Assembly (NCBI RefSeq): GCF_025370935.1
Contig: NC_133485.1
Location: forward strand, 5,284,447-5,348,446
Reading direction: 5' to 3'
Source of the DNA: Choristoneura fumiferana
Taxonomy: Eukaryota > Arthropoda > Insecta > Lepidoptera > Tortricidae
DNA: 64,000 nucleotides
Positions 37,001 through 44,900 of this stretch are shown here, one piece after another. Every line of letters begins with the position of its first letter. Positions within the stretch are counted from its first letter, which is position 1. The notes below the pieces were generated by a model. It was not told where the DNA came from. It did not search any database and was given only the letters and a program-made list of their open reading frames with translations. A program made the position numbers and the translations under genes.

Positions 37001-38590
37001 CAGTCAGTTCTTACAGATGCGGTACAAATTGGCTATTTTACTCTAATTTGAATTTTTATTAAATAGGTAGTCTTTTTAGAAGGTTTTTCTTCAAAGTACT
37101 ATAGGTACCTAATTTCTTTTAGAGTAGTTACTATATTTTTTTATAGGTACCTTGGGCTGGAAAATCCCATGACATAGATGCCAATAGGGTTGCCAGATGG
37201 CCAGGACATCGGGGATTATCCCGGAATTACATGTCTCGTCCCATGTCCAGGAATTACACTTTAATGTCCCAGATTTCGACTACTAACTATAATACTAGTT
37301 TTTTTTAATAAATTACGAGAGCAGTATTTCCTTCCATATTAAAAATTGAAGCTGCGGTTAACATTGACAGCCTGTATTTAGAATGCACATGCCTGAGAAA
37401 TGTTTTTGAGGTTCCAAAAGACTTGCCAAATGACAAAATCTGGGCCCACTTTTTTCCCGTAGGGGTAGGCAGAGACCACTTCTTTCCACTTGCTAGGATC
37501 CTTGTATACCAACAAGCAATTCTAAAGATTTTTGTCAATTTGAAGAAAATAGTTGGTTTTGTGCTTGTATTGGTATTTACCTACCAGCCCAATTTGCAAC
37601 ACTCGAATTGTCCCGGAAATGAAATGGCTGTATCTGGCAACACTAGTTGCCAACCCTAATTCCAGCTAAGTACCTTTTTATCAGTGTTGTGCTGTTTATT
37701 GATATAGCTGTTTTATAATATCCATAAGCACATTAAAAAAATTGCAATACATACCAGCGATAGCTGCCTCCACATCTGTATACAATATAGTTGAACAATC
37801 CATCAAGCATTTGCTGAACTTCAATATAGTCTCCTGGTCCTCCACACTAAGCTTGTTGCACATGACTCTCTTGATATCATCATTCTTGGAGTTAACACAA
37901 ACAAAAAACAACAACAGTGATGCTAATGTATAAACCTCATCTTCATTTGTAGCTTCCAAGTTTCCATTTTCAAATTTAAATTCAGGATACTTTTCTTTTA
38001 TAAAAACTTGTAAAGTGCCAGCTTCGAAATTGGAAGACTTGGAATTATCTAATTTAAGATTTTCTTGGATGTGTGTGAAGAGGTGCAGTAAATTATCAAG
38101 AGTTATATTTTGCTGTCTTTTTTCATTGTCACAAGAATAACAATTAACCTGTAAATGAAACAATTTGAGTGAGAATGATATCTTTTTTTTTAAATTTCTA
38201 GCACAGTGGTCCTACTGTTATACAGCAGAAACTGTGAGGATAAATGAAACTGTTCTTTTATCTAAATCCTAAATCAAAATAAAACTAAAAACCTATGGTA
38301 TATATATAATAATTCTTGGCATGCATATTATAAGTAATCAGCGCGTTCGTTGTGTAAAGAACGGACAAATAGCACACATTGTATGGGTTCTAATAAGGGT
38401 AACTAATACAAATATTCTCAACTATGGAGATTAACTGATTACTTAATAAGATACAAAGTCAAAGACAATTATAACTTGAAAATTCTGGACAGGGAAGATT
38501 AAATTTAGTTTGAATTTACAAAAATATAGTTTATTATGTTAATATCAGACTTACCCAATTCGTCAGAATAGTTTTCCATTTTTGTATCAT
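16015..38590 (-). CDS. NuMA: NuMA / Mud homologue, spindle-positioning coiled-coil protein
   Basis: 18 exons (high to low): 38555-38590, 37755-38148, 33497-33664, 32155-32363, 30369-30594, 28455-28552, 27003-28374, 24969-26921, 23937-24884, 22937-23359, 22173-22643, 20903-22086, 20326-20577, 20023-20119, 19254-19465, 18418-18537, 17211-17327, 16015-16062. Phases agree throughout and give 2775 residues. The ATG has a CCACC context and an in-frame TAG three codons upstream. Residues 1 to about 145 resemble the Hook-like N domain of NuMA (WKTILTNWVNCY). Residues about 170-2580 are almost continuous coiled coil. Exon 15 holds the NuMA/LIN-5/Mud motif (RISELKRRN 2646-2654, PPHLKSSYP 2658-2666), then an RQQRK stretch and a basic end. 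Known family role: links LGN/Pins-Galphai at the cortex and spindle poles to dynein. Intron 6 (28375-28454) has a GC donor. The alternatives considered, CENP-E, myosin or golgin, do not explain both ends. Confidence 0.92.
16119..16525 (+). mobile_element. RTE-like LINE 3' fragment in NuMA intron 17
   Basis: The translation runs from RAMERSMLGVSLRDR through LKLQWAGHIAR and PTRWSDDL to NIFRLT and a stop, followed by a (ATG)n tail at about 16502-16526. These are the C-terminal blocks of RTE-clade reverse transcriptase and the microsatellite tail typical of the clade. It is 5'-truncated and opposite in strand to its host gene. The fragment at 31284-31378 belongs to the same family. Confidence 0.85.
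16721..16873. repeat. Foldback MITE in NuMA intron 17
   Basis: The inverted arms are about 60 bases: the left contains GTGCAAGTTGCATTACATTG and the right its reverse complement CAATGTAATGCAACTTGCAC. The outer parts (taaagcccggtttatttagac and its partner) pair with a few mismatches. Confidence 0.85.
17328..18417. other. NuMA intron 16
   Basis: The donor at 18417 and acceptor at 17328 bracket AT-rich sequence in which I see no gene or clear element. A small palindrome-like 'aaggttaac...gttaacggtt' region lies near 17570-17640. Confidence 0.5.
19118..19236. repeat. Foldback MITE (39320 family), diverged copy
   Basis: It has 'caaaattcgagcttc' on the left and 'gatacgaacttcgaatttcg' then 'tagtagcccccc' on the right, with a central 'agtacgagaatgagaggga'. 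It is related to the copies at 39320-39440 and 54291-54403. Confidence 0.65.
19254..19465 (-). other. NuMA: NuMA exon 15, LGN/Pins-binding motif exon
   Basis: It encodes an acidic start (MSDEEGEVFDNRFLKEL), then APGQRISELKRRN, PPHLKSSYP and an acidic VDEEEIK end. The same order, an 'RIxELxxRN' block, a 'PPHLKxxYP' block and an acidic stretch, marks the family motif of vertebrate NuMA that binds the TPR groove of LGN. Exon 16 continues with FSMGRQQRKEVG, again paralleling NuMA. This is the strongest single piece of evidence for the gene call. Confidence 0.9.
20768..20773 (-). terminator. Candidate intronic polyadenylation signal for the NuMA membrane isoform
   Basis: AATAAA on the minus strand (TTTATT on plus), about 52 bases after the read-through stop at 20825. 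It lies inside the intron between exons 12 and 13, so cleavage here would exclude exons 13-18. Confidence 0.55.
20825..20902 (-). CDS. NuMA: Alternative 3' end of NuMA exon 12: transmembrane tail
   Basis: If the donor at 20902 (ATG|GTCAGT) is not used, the exon 12 frame continues for 25 codons to a TGA at 20825-20827. The added residues start VSIVPILLLIF and continue GYQIVWWLYL before HMDN. That is one hydrophobic span of about 21 residues at the extreme C terminus, as in tail-anchored proteins. The product would be about 2519 residues without the LGN-binding motif. AATAAA follows at 20768-20773. From memory, Drosophila Mud also has isoforms with a predicted C-terminal membrane span, so an equivalent form is plausible. 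Use of this end is inferred. Confidence 0.65.
   Translation of the reverse strand, partial: VSIVPILLLIFGYQIVWWLYLHMDN
22698..22897. repeat. SINE-like element with a perfect 16-bp target duplication, NuMA intron 10
   Basis: The element is flanked on both sides by TGAAGCATACACGACA (22682-22697 and 22898-22913). The body contains 'cgagctttacggtaagga', 'caatccgcactgagcccgcg' and 'gccccgcagtgggacgta'. The last is the familiar 3' end of a family of moth retroelements. The perfect duplication suggests a fairly recent insertion. Confidence 0.85.
23420..23566. repeat. Foldback MITE 'ggggctgtttcacc' family, copy 1
   Basis: The ends TTAGGGGCTGTTTCACCATC and its reverse complement define a 147-bp element. 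Inner blocks 'catctccgtcttt' and 'agacggcatcac' pair partly. A second copy is at 48762-48894. It lies in NuMA intron 9. Confidence 0.88.
28375..28454 (-). other. NuMA intron 6, GC-AG type
   Basis: The 80-bp intron starts GCAAGT (after CAG) and ends AAACAG. No GT donor nearby keeps the phase. GC-AG introns are a known minor class and usually keep a strong remaining consensus, as here. Confidence 0.75.
28574..28796. repeat. Foldback MITE 'aaacgcagcc' family, copy 1
   Basis: The left end 'cttaaggctgtatttcgg' pairs with the right end 'tgaaacgcagcctaag'. Subterminal blocks 'aaggaatgtgtttgt' and 'gaaccaatagaaacgctt' pair with their complements near 28720-28765. Related copies lie at 35471-35667 and 46511-46601. 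It is in NuMA intron 5. Confidence 0.85.
28974..30184 (-). mobile_element. Tc1/mariner-like element with intact ends and a dead transposase
   Basis: The terminal inverted repeats match over about 26 bases (core TTGAACACGCCAAAACTTGG) and each is followed outward by TA, the target typical of this superfamily. Length is about 1.2 kb, as expected for the family. On the minus strand a transposase starts MSRKQHKQRKR near 30030, with a helix-turn-helix (SYRDIAKRMKCSQSMV). It breaks by frameshifts and stops soon after; a late block resembling LRPVEEYW lies near 29280. It is not functional and sits in NuMA intron 5. Confidence 0.85.
31284..31378 (+). mobile_element. Severely truncated RTE-like LINE with perfect duplication
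   Basis: Only the last 95 bases of the element remain, matching the end of the copy at 16119-16525 ('cacaagaccg', 'ctttcggctgacatgatgat'). It is flanked by the perfect 12-bp duplication TAAATTGAATTT (31272-31283 and 31379-31390). This shows 5'-truncated target-primed insertion. It lies in NuMA intron 4. Confidence 0.88.
31472..31686. repeat. Foldback MITE in NuMA intron 4
   Basis: The ends GACCAAGGAGTTTAT and its complement flank arms carrying 'ctggaggttgaacgccgaac' and 'gttcggcgttcaacctccag'. The centre has 'ttccatctctttct' facing 'agaaagagatggaa'. Nearly the whole 215 bp can form a hairpin. Confidence 0.88.
32520..32770. repeat. SINE-like repeat in NuMA intron 3
   Basis: It has the same block order as 22698-22897: 'atttatgtgcaaaattacat', 'agctatgcagtgaaggaaaa', 'catcgtgatgaaacctgc', 'caatgatgtgtga' and a degraded 3' end ('tacagtaggattgtataca'). 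No duplication was recognised. Confidence 0.65.
33286..33470. repeat. Foldback MITE in NuMA intron 3
   Basis: The arms of about 36 bases, CTACGAGCGTTTCAACCGCT and onward through ATCAGTTTCCTGTCGC, are nearly perfect inverted repeats (one difference seen, A/G at the sixth position). The centre is unpaired. Confidence 0.88.
34067..35346 (+). mobile_element. Second Tc1/mariner-like element, degraded, in NuMA intron 2
   Basis: The ends share the inverted repeat CACCGTGTCCAATAAGTT (left about 34070, right about 35327-35344) next to TA. Length of about 1.28 kb fits the superfamily. The + strand carries transposase pieces: a start near 34225 (QYRETIIKKFRNGDSPG), HRSIRKIAADLKISRCT near 34440, and a late catalytic part with QQDGAPSHTA and WPPSSPDLN near 34918-35025. 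Frameshifts and stops separate these, so it is a pseudogene copy. It differs from the family at 28974-30184. Confidence 0.85.
35471..35667. repeat. Foldback MITE 'aaacgcagcc' family, copy 2
   Basis: It shares 'gaaccaatagaaacgcc', 'ctcgctccgctcagctgtt', 'cattcctcgcaacacatcct' and 'tggaaacgcagcataag' with 28574-28796. It is in NuMA intron 2. Confidence 0.85.
36043..36168. repeat. Foldback MITE in NuMA intron 2
   Basis: The ends ATACAGTCAGCAGCA(A)AAG pair with their complement CTTCTGCTGCTGACTGTAT. Inner blocks 'gagcggttacggtgctca' and 'gcaccaaaaccgctt' pair with mismatches. Confidence 0.82.
37160..37660. repeat. Composite repeat with TAGGGTTGCCA end, NuMA intron 2
   Basis: It starts with 'atagggttgccagatgg' and has a cognate 'atctggcaacactag...aaccctaat' near 37630-37660. 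Inside (37437-37515) is a stretch like that at 60070-60140 ('ggggtaggcagagac'). Several non-autonomous elements appear overlaid; boundaries are approximate. Confidence 0.5.
37755..38148 (-). other. NuMA: NuMA exon 2, Hook-like N-terminal domain
   Basis: With exon 1 this encodes residues 1-143. It begins TNWVNCYSC and runs through LDNLLHLFTHIQENL and a Leu/Phe-rich helix around LASLLLFFVCV. In order and spacing this resembles the globular N terminus of vertebrate NuMA (SWVN start, central helical bundle), the dynein/dynactin-adaptor part of the family. The match is recalled, not computed. Confidence 0.75.
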
Positions 38591-39035
38591 GGTGGACTAA
38601 ATTTTTATCAATTTATTGACATTAACACCAACTTTTTAATAAAAATACCAACCTCCCACCCTTATTTAAAACTATAAGAGACGCAACTAAACACAATTTT
38701 CATAACATTTTATCAATTCACACGTAAAAATGTTGTTGTTCACCGTTGGAGTTTGAATTTGATTGTTTTTTTTTCCAACTGTCACTTCAAATTGCCATGT
38801 GACCATAGACTAGCTTAGGAAGGAGTTTCTCTGCTCGTGGAAAGATTGCATAAAGTGCAAAGGTCCCTTTTTTTAGTTTTTCGTAAATAACTCGTAAACG
38901 GGGGCCCATATTGTTACAATTGAACAAAAAATAATCCCTCTGTCCATAATATTTATTCTTAATATTATTATTACTAGCGGCCTAAAGGCTGGGGCCAAGG
39001 TCAGCATAGAGTAAGATAAATATACCAAAAGGAAT

Positions 39036-39224
39036 GACATTGGGTGCCACTCTTTCCCGGCCCGGATAATACCGGAATGGAAATACCGACCCTGATCTTC
39101 GTATACACGCCCATAGAAGCTCCTGTCAGTTTCTATGGGCGTATACACAAAAAACATGGCCGGTATTTCCATGTCGGTGTTATCCGGGCCGGGAAAGAGT
39201 GTCACCTTGGTGTCACCCAATGTC
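39036..39224. repeat. Foldback MITE 'ctatgggcgt' family, complete copy
   Basis: The ends GACATTGGGTG and CACCCAATGTC flank arms with ACTCTTTCCCGGCCCGGATA and its complement, then 'acacgcccatagaa' facing 'ttctatgggcgt'. Half copies lie at 41616-41702 and 52518-52604. It lies between the NuMA and NUDT2 genes. Confidence 0.88.
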
Positions 39225-39319
39225 AGTTACGATGAGGCACAGAATATATAATAGTACTGACGTAGATGAGGGTTGCGGTTGATTCTGCTGAACGCCAACA
39301 TTTTGATCAGTTTGACCTG

Positions 39320-39440
39320 CAGGGCTACTACGAAACTCGAAACTCGAAGTTCGTGCCGTGCGGTCCCTTTGACACATACTATTTAATACGAGAGCGAGAA
39401 GGACGGTACTATACGAACTTTGAGTTTCGTAGTAGCCCTG
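39320..39440. repeat. Foldback MITE 'ctactacgaa' family, best copy
   Basis: The ends CAGGGCTACTACGAAACTCG and its near-complement define a 121-bp element. Other copies: 19118-19236, 54291-54403 and a worn one near 13469-13566. Confidence 0.85.
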
Positions 39441-40057
39441 CTGTAAAGGTATACACCCACTCCTAACAGTTTTGACTTTTGATTTGACATCATAGTAGTA
39501 CCTGATAGTACTCTGTATTTGACCTCTAATAATACCTCAAGTTGTGAACCCTCCAGGATCAATGAAATAGACTTAAATAAACATGCAAACATACATTTGA
39601 AAAACAACCTTTTCTTCAGCCAGGCAGTCGGATAAAAATTGCCTAGATATTGAAATTTGTTCTTTTTGTAATAATGGAAGTAAAATCAAATGGGGATCTT
39701 ATTTCTAACAAGCTTGCGACCGCGGTTTCGCTTGCGTTGTGATTTATTATATCAGAACTAGTCCTGGCAATTATAAACACTATAAAAATGGAGTCAAGCA
39801 GTTCTCAAGTAATGATCAAATACGCGGAACCTTACTTATTTAGTCAAATAAAGCATAGCAACATAATTCTGTTAAAACAAAACATTAAAAGCTACATTAT
39901 TTTAACTCTTTTTCTTTTTACTTTACTTTTACACACTTTTTGAAGTCCGAATTCCCTACTTTTTAGTCCTCATCGATGCGCGATAAACAAATTCTTTGCA
40001 GTCAAACTTGCAGCCGCAGGCTAGTTTTGAACAAAATGCATAAGACATAAAATACGA

Positions 40058-40063
40058 TTTATT
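40058..40063 (-). terminator. Candidate polyadenylation signal of NUDT2
   Basis: AATAAA on the minus strand (TTTATT on plus), 18 bases after the stop codon. It implies a very short 3' untranslated region if used. Confidence 0.5.
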
Positions 40064-40081
40064 TGAATATTCATAAATATT

Positions 40082-40693
40082 TCACAACTTTTTGGCAGCT
40101 TCATGAAATTCAGCAAGCAATTGATTCATGTCTTCAAATCCAGATATTTTTTGGGCTTCGTCCAATGGAAGCCATTTCAGATCCTGATGTTCATTTGATA
40201 GTGTTACAGGATGTTCGGGGTTTTTTAACTTAGCCAGCCAATAAACAACTACTTTCGGTTTTCCTTTGACTTCGTAATTTAATGTCTTTGAGATATCTTT
40301 ATAAACCTGGAAAAAAGTGAGTATAATGTAAATTTTGCAGTTTTTTTACTTGCCGCGTTTCTTTATGCATAGTATCCGCATTAGCAAAAGTTTTTGCTTA
40401 CTTCTAACTCGTCTTCTGATAAACCAGCCTCTTCTTTAGTCTCCCTTAAAGCGGTAACCCAGTCAGACTCCCCTGGGTCAACATGACCTGTAAAGAAAGA
40501 TTGAAATAATACAAAATAAACTATATGAAAATTAATTAAATTAAAGCAGTAATTGGACGCGTTGATAATATACAAAAATACCTTTAGGAGGCGTCCAGTG
40601 ATGTTGACCATAAGATGTTTGTAACATTAGGAACTGTACTGCCTGATTTATATTCCTAAAAATAACCAAACCGGCTGCTCGAGTAGGCGACAT
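40082..40693 (-). CDS. NUDT2: NUDT2-type Ap4A hydrolase (Nudix)
   Basis: Three exons (40582-40693, 40402-40487, 40082-40306) in matching phase encode 140 residues, close to the usual length of the family. The Nudix box begins GHVDPGESDW (glycine at residue 38) and ends RETKEEAGL, with every signature position present. Before it is the family's start MSPTRAAGLVIF, then QTSYGQHHWTPPKG, which contacts the dinucleotide. YWLAKL and the EHQDLKWLPLDEA segment near the end are also typical. Known role: asymmetric cleavage of diadenosine tetraphosphate to ATP and AMP, Mg-dependent, in cytosol and nucleus. The protein looks intact. It lies between the NuMA 5' end and the divergent GON4L gene. Confidence 0.95.
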
Positions 40694-41615
40694 GGTTTCA
40701 GTTTTAAGTTCGTTAAATTAATTATTTTCAGAACTCCAGCCATTTAATTGAACGAATGAACTTTCAATACTTTCATTACTCTGCACTGAACTAATTGCAC
40801 TGACTGACCAGTGTTGCCAACGACTCGGAACCTGATATGGCCATTTTTCACAGCTTGAGCACAGTGAAAGAAATTGTTTTTACTAAAAACTTTTTAGACT
40901 TTGGCTTTAGTAATGAGTAGCCTAATGTTGCCAAATTTGAACTGAGGTTGCCTAAAAAAGTATGTGTTATTCCAGATCAGGTATCAAATTTTATAACTCT
41001 AAGGGGCTGTAAGATAGTAAGATATACAAAATATTAGTACGGAACCCTACACTGCACTTGGTCAGTTTTATTGTTAATTTTGCATGTTATTTTTAATTAA
41101 TTTGTCCACTCTTTTTTTTTGATCCTACTTAAAATCTACGTCGTCGTTATATTTTTTCTTGTGCTTATGTTAATTTATGTTGTGATTTTTTCGTTCAACT
41201 ATAAGGACCTTGTCCTTGTTGCCTAAAAGGCAACAGGCAACCAGTCGCCATTTAGATTTTTATTTCGCCGATTTCCATACCGAGTAGCCTAATTGACGAC
41301 AAATTGCCTACGTTGGCAGCACTGGTACTGATGTGACATTTTAGAGGCGTTTTTCAATTCTTACTCTTATATGGCAACACGGCAACACTTTCAATCAAGA
41401 TTTTATTTAATTCGTTCGGAAACGGGCTTTGTTAAAGTCTTTCGAGAGAATAACGAGAACAAACGTTATAGCATGGCATTTTTTGCTAATAACTTTTAAA
41501 ATAATGCTTTTTGCTTTAAAGTTCCAAATTCAAACCTATTATCTCGCTCACCTAAATTCTATTTAACGGGAGAGTGAGAGGGGTGATACGGTACAAATCT
41601 CTCTCTTTATCTTAA

Positions 41616-41702
41616 CTCGTGCAGTTTCTATGGGCGTGATCACAAAAAACAGGGCTGGTATTTCCATGTCGGTGTTATCCGAGCCGGGAAAGAGTGTCAC
41701 CA
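41616..41702. repeat. Half copy of the 'ctatgggcgt' MITE upstream of GON4L
   Basis: It matches the right arm of 39036-39224: 'cagtttctatgggcgtgat', 'ggtatttccatgtcggtgtt' and 'gccgggaaagagtgtcacc'. It lies about 200 bp upstream of the GON4L start codon, in the presumed promoter or 5' leader. Confidence 0.8.
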
Positions 41703-41902
41703 CACCTATTTGACATTTGACAATTGACTTGACATTTTGTTCTGCTCTCTGTCTGTCTGATAATACTCTTTGGTCTGTCTGTGCATCTGCGCTGTTGTGG
41801 TGCATCTGCACCTCTGTGTACTTGTTACGATGTTTAAATAAATCATTGCAGTGTTTATCTTAGATGATATAGTAGATAACTTGAATTATAATTGAAGTGA
41901 AA

Positions 41903-44900
41903 ATGGAGCCTTCCGTGCCGGGGTCGAGTAAAAACTCGCCGGGGTCCCCTGCCATAGGAACTCATTCTAGAAGTAAAAACACCAGAGCACGGAAAAGAAA
42001 ACGGTAAGTTAAAGCTATATTTTTGACTTGTTTTTTCATAAATTTAACGGTTATTTAAAATAAATAAATATCATGGGACAATTTAATTGACACCAATTGA
42101 CCTAGTAAATATATTTACCGACCTAAATAAATACTGAATACAATTTACTATGTTTAAATTGCGCAAAATAAAATAAAACCAAGTATATTTTAACAGACAA
42201 TATGATAGTCCCAAACTAATTTAAGCAAAGCTTGTACTAGTTTTTGGGCAATGAATACTTTCTGTTATGCACTGAAAAAAGTGTGCTTCTTTTCTTTCAG
42301 TTTATCAAGCAACAGTAGTTCAGATGCAGATGTGCTACCAGAGAACACGCTAGAAGTAGAGAAGAGCTTGCATGCTTCAGCTGTTAAGAACAATCTGGAT
42401 GATGTCAGCGTCAAGAAAATATTGAAGGTTTTTAAAATTTAAGCCTTTTTATGCTTTGAATAGCAATTGAATCAAATGGAGCAAGCACGCATGAGGCTGA
42501 CATGATCACCTGGAGTGTTCAAAGCCTCACCAAGAATACGAAAAAATAATAATATAGCAATTATACACAACCATCCATAAATTACGTCACACCAATATTG
42601 TCAATTTTGAAATTTTTTCAATGTTCGTCAGTTGTTCAAGAACTCGTCAACAGAATACTAGCATTTATTAATCAATATTTTCTTTAGTTTATTTTTAAAA
42701 TTATTACAATGAGATTCCTGTGTGATAGATTCTGGAATTTTACTTGCTATTTGTATATTGTATATTGGGGACCATTTCTAAAGATAGTGCGTAGTGATGG
42801 CAAGGACCCTGACGGGATGTTGTTAATACCATGGAGTAGGGTTTCTCAAAGTGGGGTACGCGAACCCCTAGGGGTTCGCTATTCGACGGTAGGGGGTTCG
42901 CTGTCGTCTAGAAACTATAACAGAGGTACGTGGAGCCATAAGTTTGAGAAACCCTGCCATGGAGGATGGGCCATGCACTGGTGTGGGACGCCGCTTGAGC
43001 CGACACCCTGGCAGCATCCTACCTCCCAACGACGAGCAGATGAGGTGCAGCGGCGAATACCCAAGAACGGCTCAAGGCCATTGAAAACGAGTGTCTTGGC
43101 GCCCAGTACGAGTTTGTCGCATTCGGTGTCGAGGCACTCGGTTCGTGGGGCAAGGGCGCACGAGGGCTTCACGAAGCTCTAAGCAAGCGCATGAGAGAGG
43201 GAACAGGTGATCCTCGCGCAGGCAGCTATCTCGCACAAATACTTACTGTAGCAATTCAACATGGGAATGCTGCCTGCGTGATGGGCACCCTACCTAAGGA
43301 TCCAAATCTGTTTTCATACCTACTTTTATTGTTAGATTTCTAAACATTGCTAAATCGGACTTTGGCAACAACAGTTTATTTCTGTACCTACTGCTATTGC
43401 TATTAAACTCGCAATTATTTTGTTCCTGTGTCACAAACCGTCTAACCCCCAATGTGTAATGTAATTTATGGATGACCCATATGGCTAGTGTTGCCAGGTC
43501 TTTTTCGAATAAATACCGAAAGTGAGCAAAAAAAAAACACTTCCAACGCAATATCTTTTTCAAATAATACTGAAGAGTGAGCAAAAAAAAGAACGCTTTC
43601 AGCGCGCATGATGCGGCAATATCGATTGTCTATTGCGTAAAATCTGACAGTTGAATCATTTATTAGGGAGAAAAAATTATCAGAAAAAAAACCCGAACCA
43701 CCATGGGTGCTACTTCGGTATTGTTGTTATACCAAACACCAAACACAGTGCTAAAGTACCGAACGGTTCGGTAAAATACCGAACACCTGGCAACACTGCA
43801 TAGGGCTTGCATTGAGTAAACAGCAGGGTAGGCAGCGCTAAAGCTGGTGGAGCGCTGCTGCGGCCCAAACTACCAACTGCCCACCCTGGAATCATCCAGG
43901 TATTTGTAACATGGAATTTGGGGATCCCTCAGTAACACGGCCTGGGGTGTGGCAAAAGATGTGGGTAAAGGCTAGTTTCGAGTAAGCTTTTAACTTCGCC
44001 ACTTGACTATATTAGTAAGAGATTTTTTTAATACTAACATGTCAGTGATAATTATTTTTAGAAAGTGGTGACAAACGACCATGTCCTGGCGCTGGTAAAA
44101 CTGCGAGAAGAAGAAGAACAAAAAGCAACTAAGGTGGAGAACCCACAGCCCAAACTGACCCGGGCTAAAGTCAAGTAAGTTAGTCCTGTGTCTGACTGGG
44201 CCAGAAAGGCCAGAGTAGCTCCCCTTCCTTTTTAGGGTTCCAGAGCCAAAATGGCAAAAACTGAACCCTTATAGTTTCACCATGTTTGTCTGTCTGTCTG
44301 TCCGTCCGTCCGCGGCTTTGCTCAGGGACTATCAATGCTAGAAAGCTGTAATTTTGCATGGATATATATGTAAACCATGCCAACAAAATGGTACATTAAA
44401 AAATAGTAAAAAAAAATTTTTTAGGCTACCTCCCATAGACGTAAAGTGGGGGGGTGATTTTTTTTTTCTCATCCAACCCTATAGTGTGGGATATCGTTGG
44501 ATAGGTTCGAAGACGATTTTTCGATTCAGTGATGTTTGTGAAATATTCAACTTTAAAGTGCAAATTTTCATGAAAATCGAGCGTCCCCCCCCTTTAAAAT
44601 CTAAACCGGTGGGTGGAAAAATTCAGGATGGTAGTAAGTACATATATCAAACTTTCAAGGAAAACTATAACGGCTAAGTTTGCTTGAGAATTATTAGTAG
44701 TTTAAGAGTAAATTAGCAGCCTAAGGTATAAAATATACCTAAACTTGGAAGATTCCGTATAAAATACGAAATCCTTAGAAAAATATTACTTAATTTTTTC
44801 GTAATGGCTACGGCCGGTTTTCAAAGTCACAAATTGGTTACACATGTGTGAAAAGCGCACAAGTCGCGCTTCTAGGGCCTCTGTTAGCTGCACGGAGCGG

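Noticed and set aside
16015..38590. Calling the coiled-coil gene myosin heavy chain, CENP-E, golgin or kinesin
   Set aside because: No motor head is present, and the coiled coil alone is not diagnostic. The Hook-like start and the RISELKRRN/PPHLKSSYP end fit NuMA.
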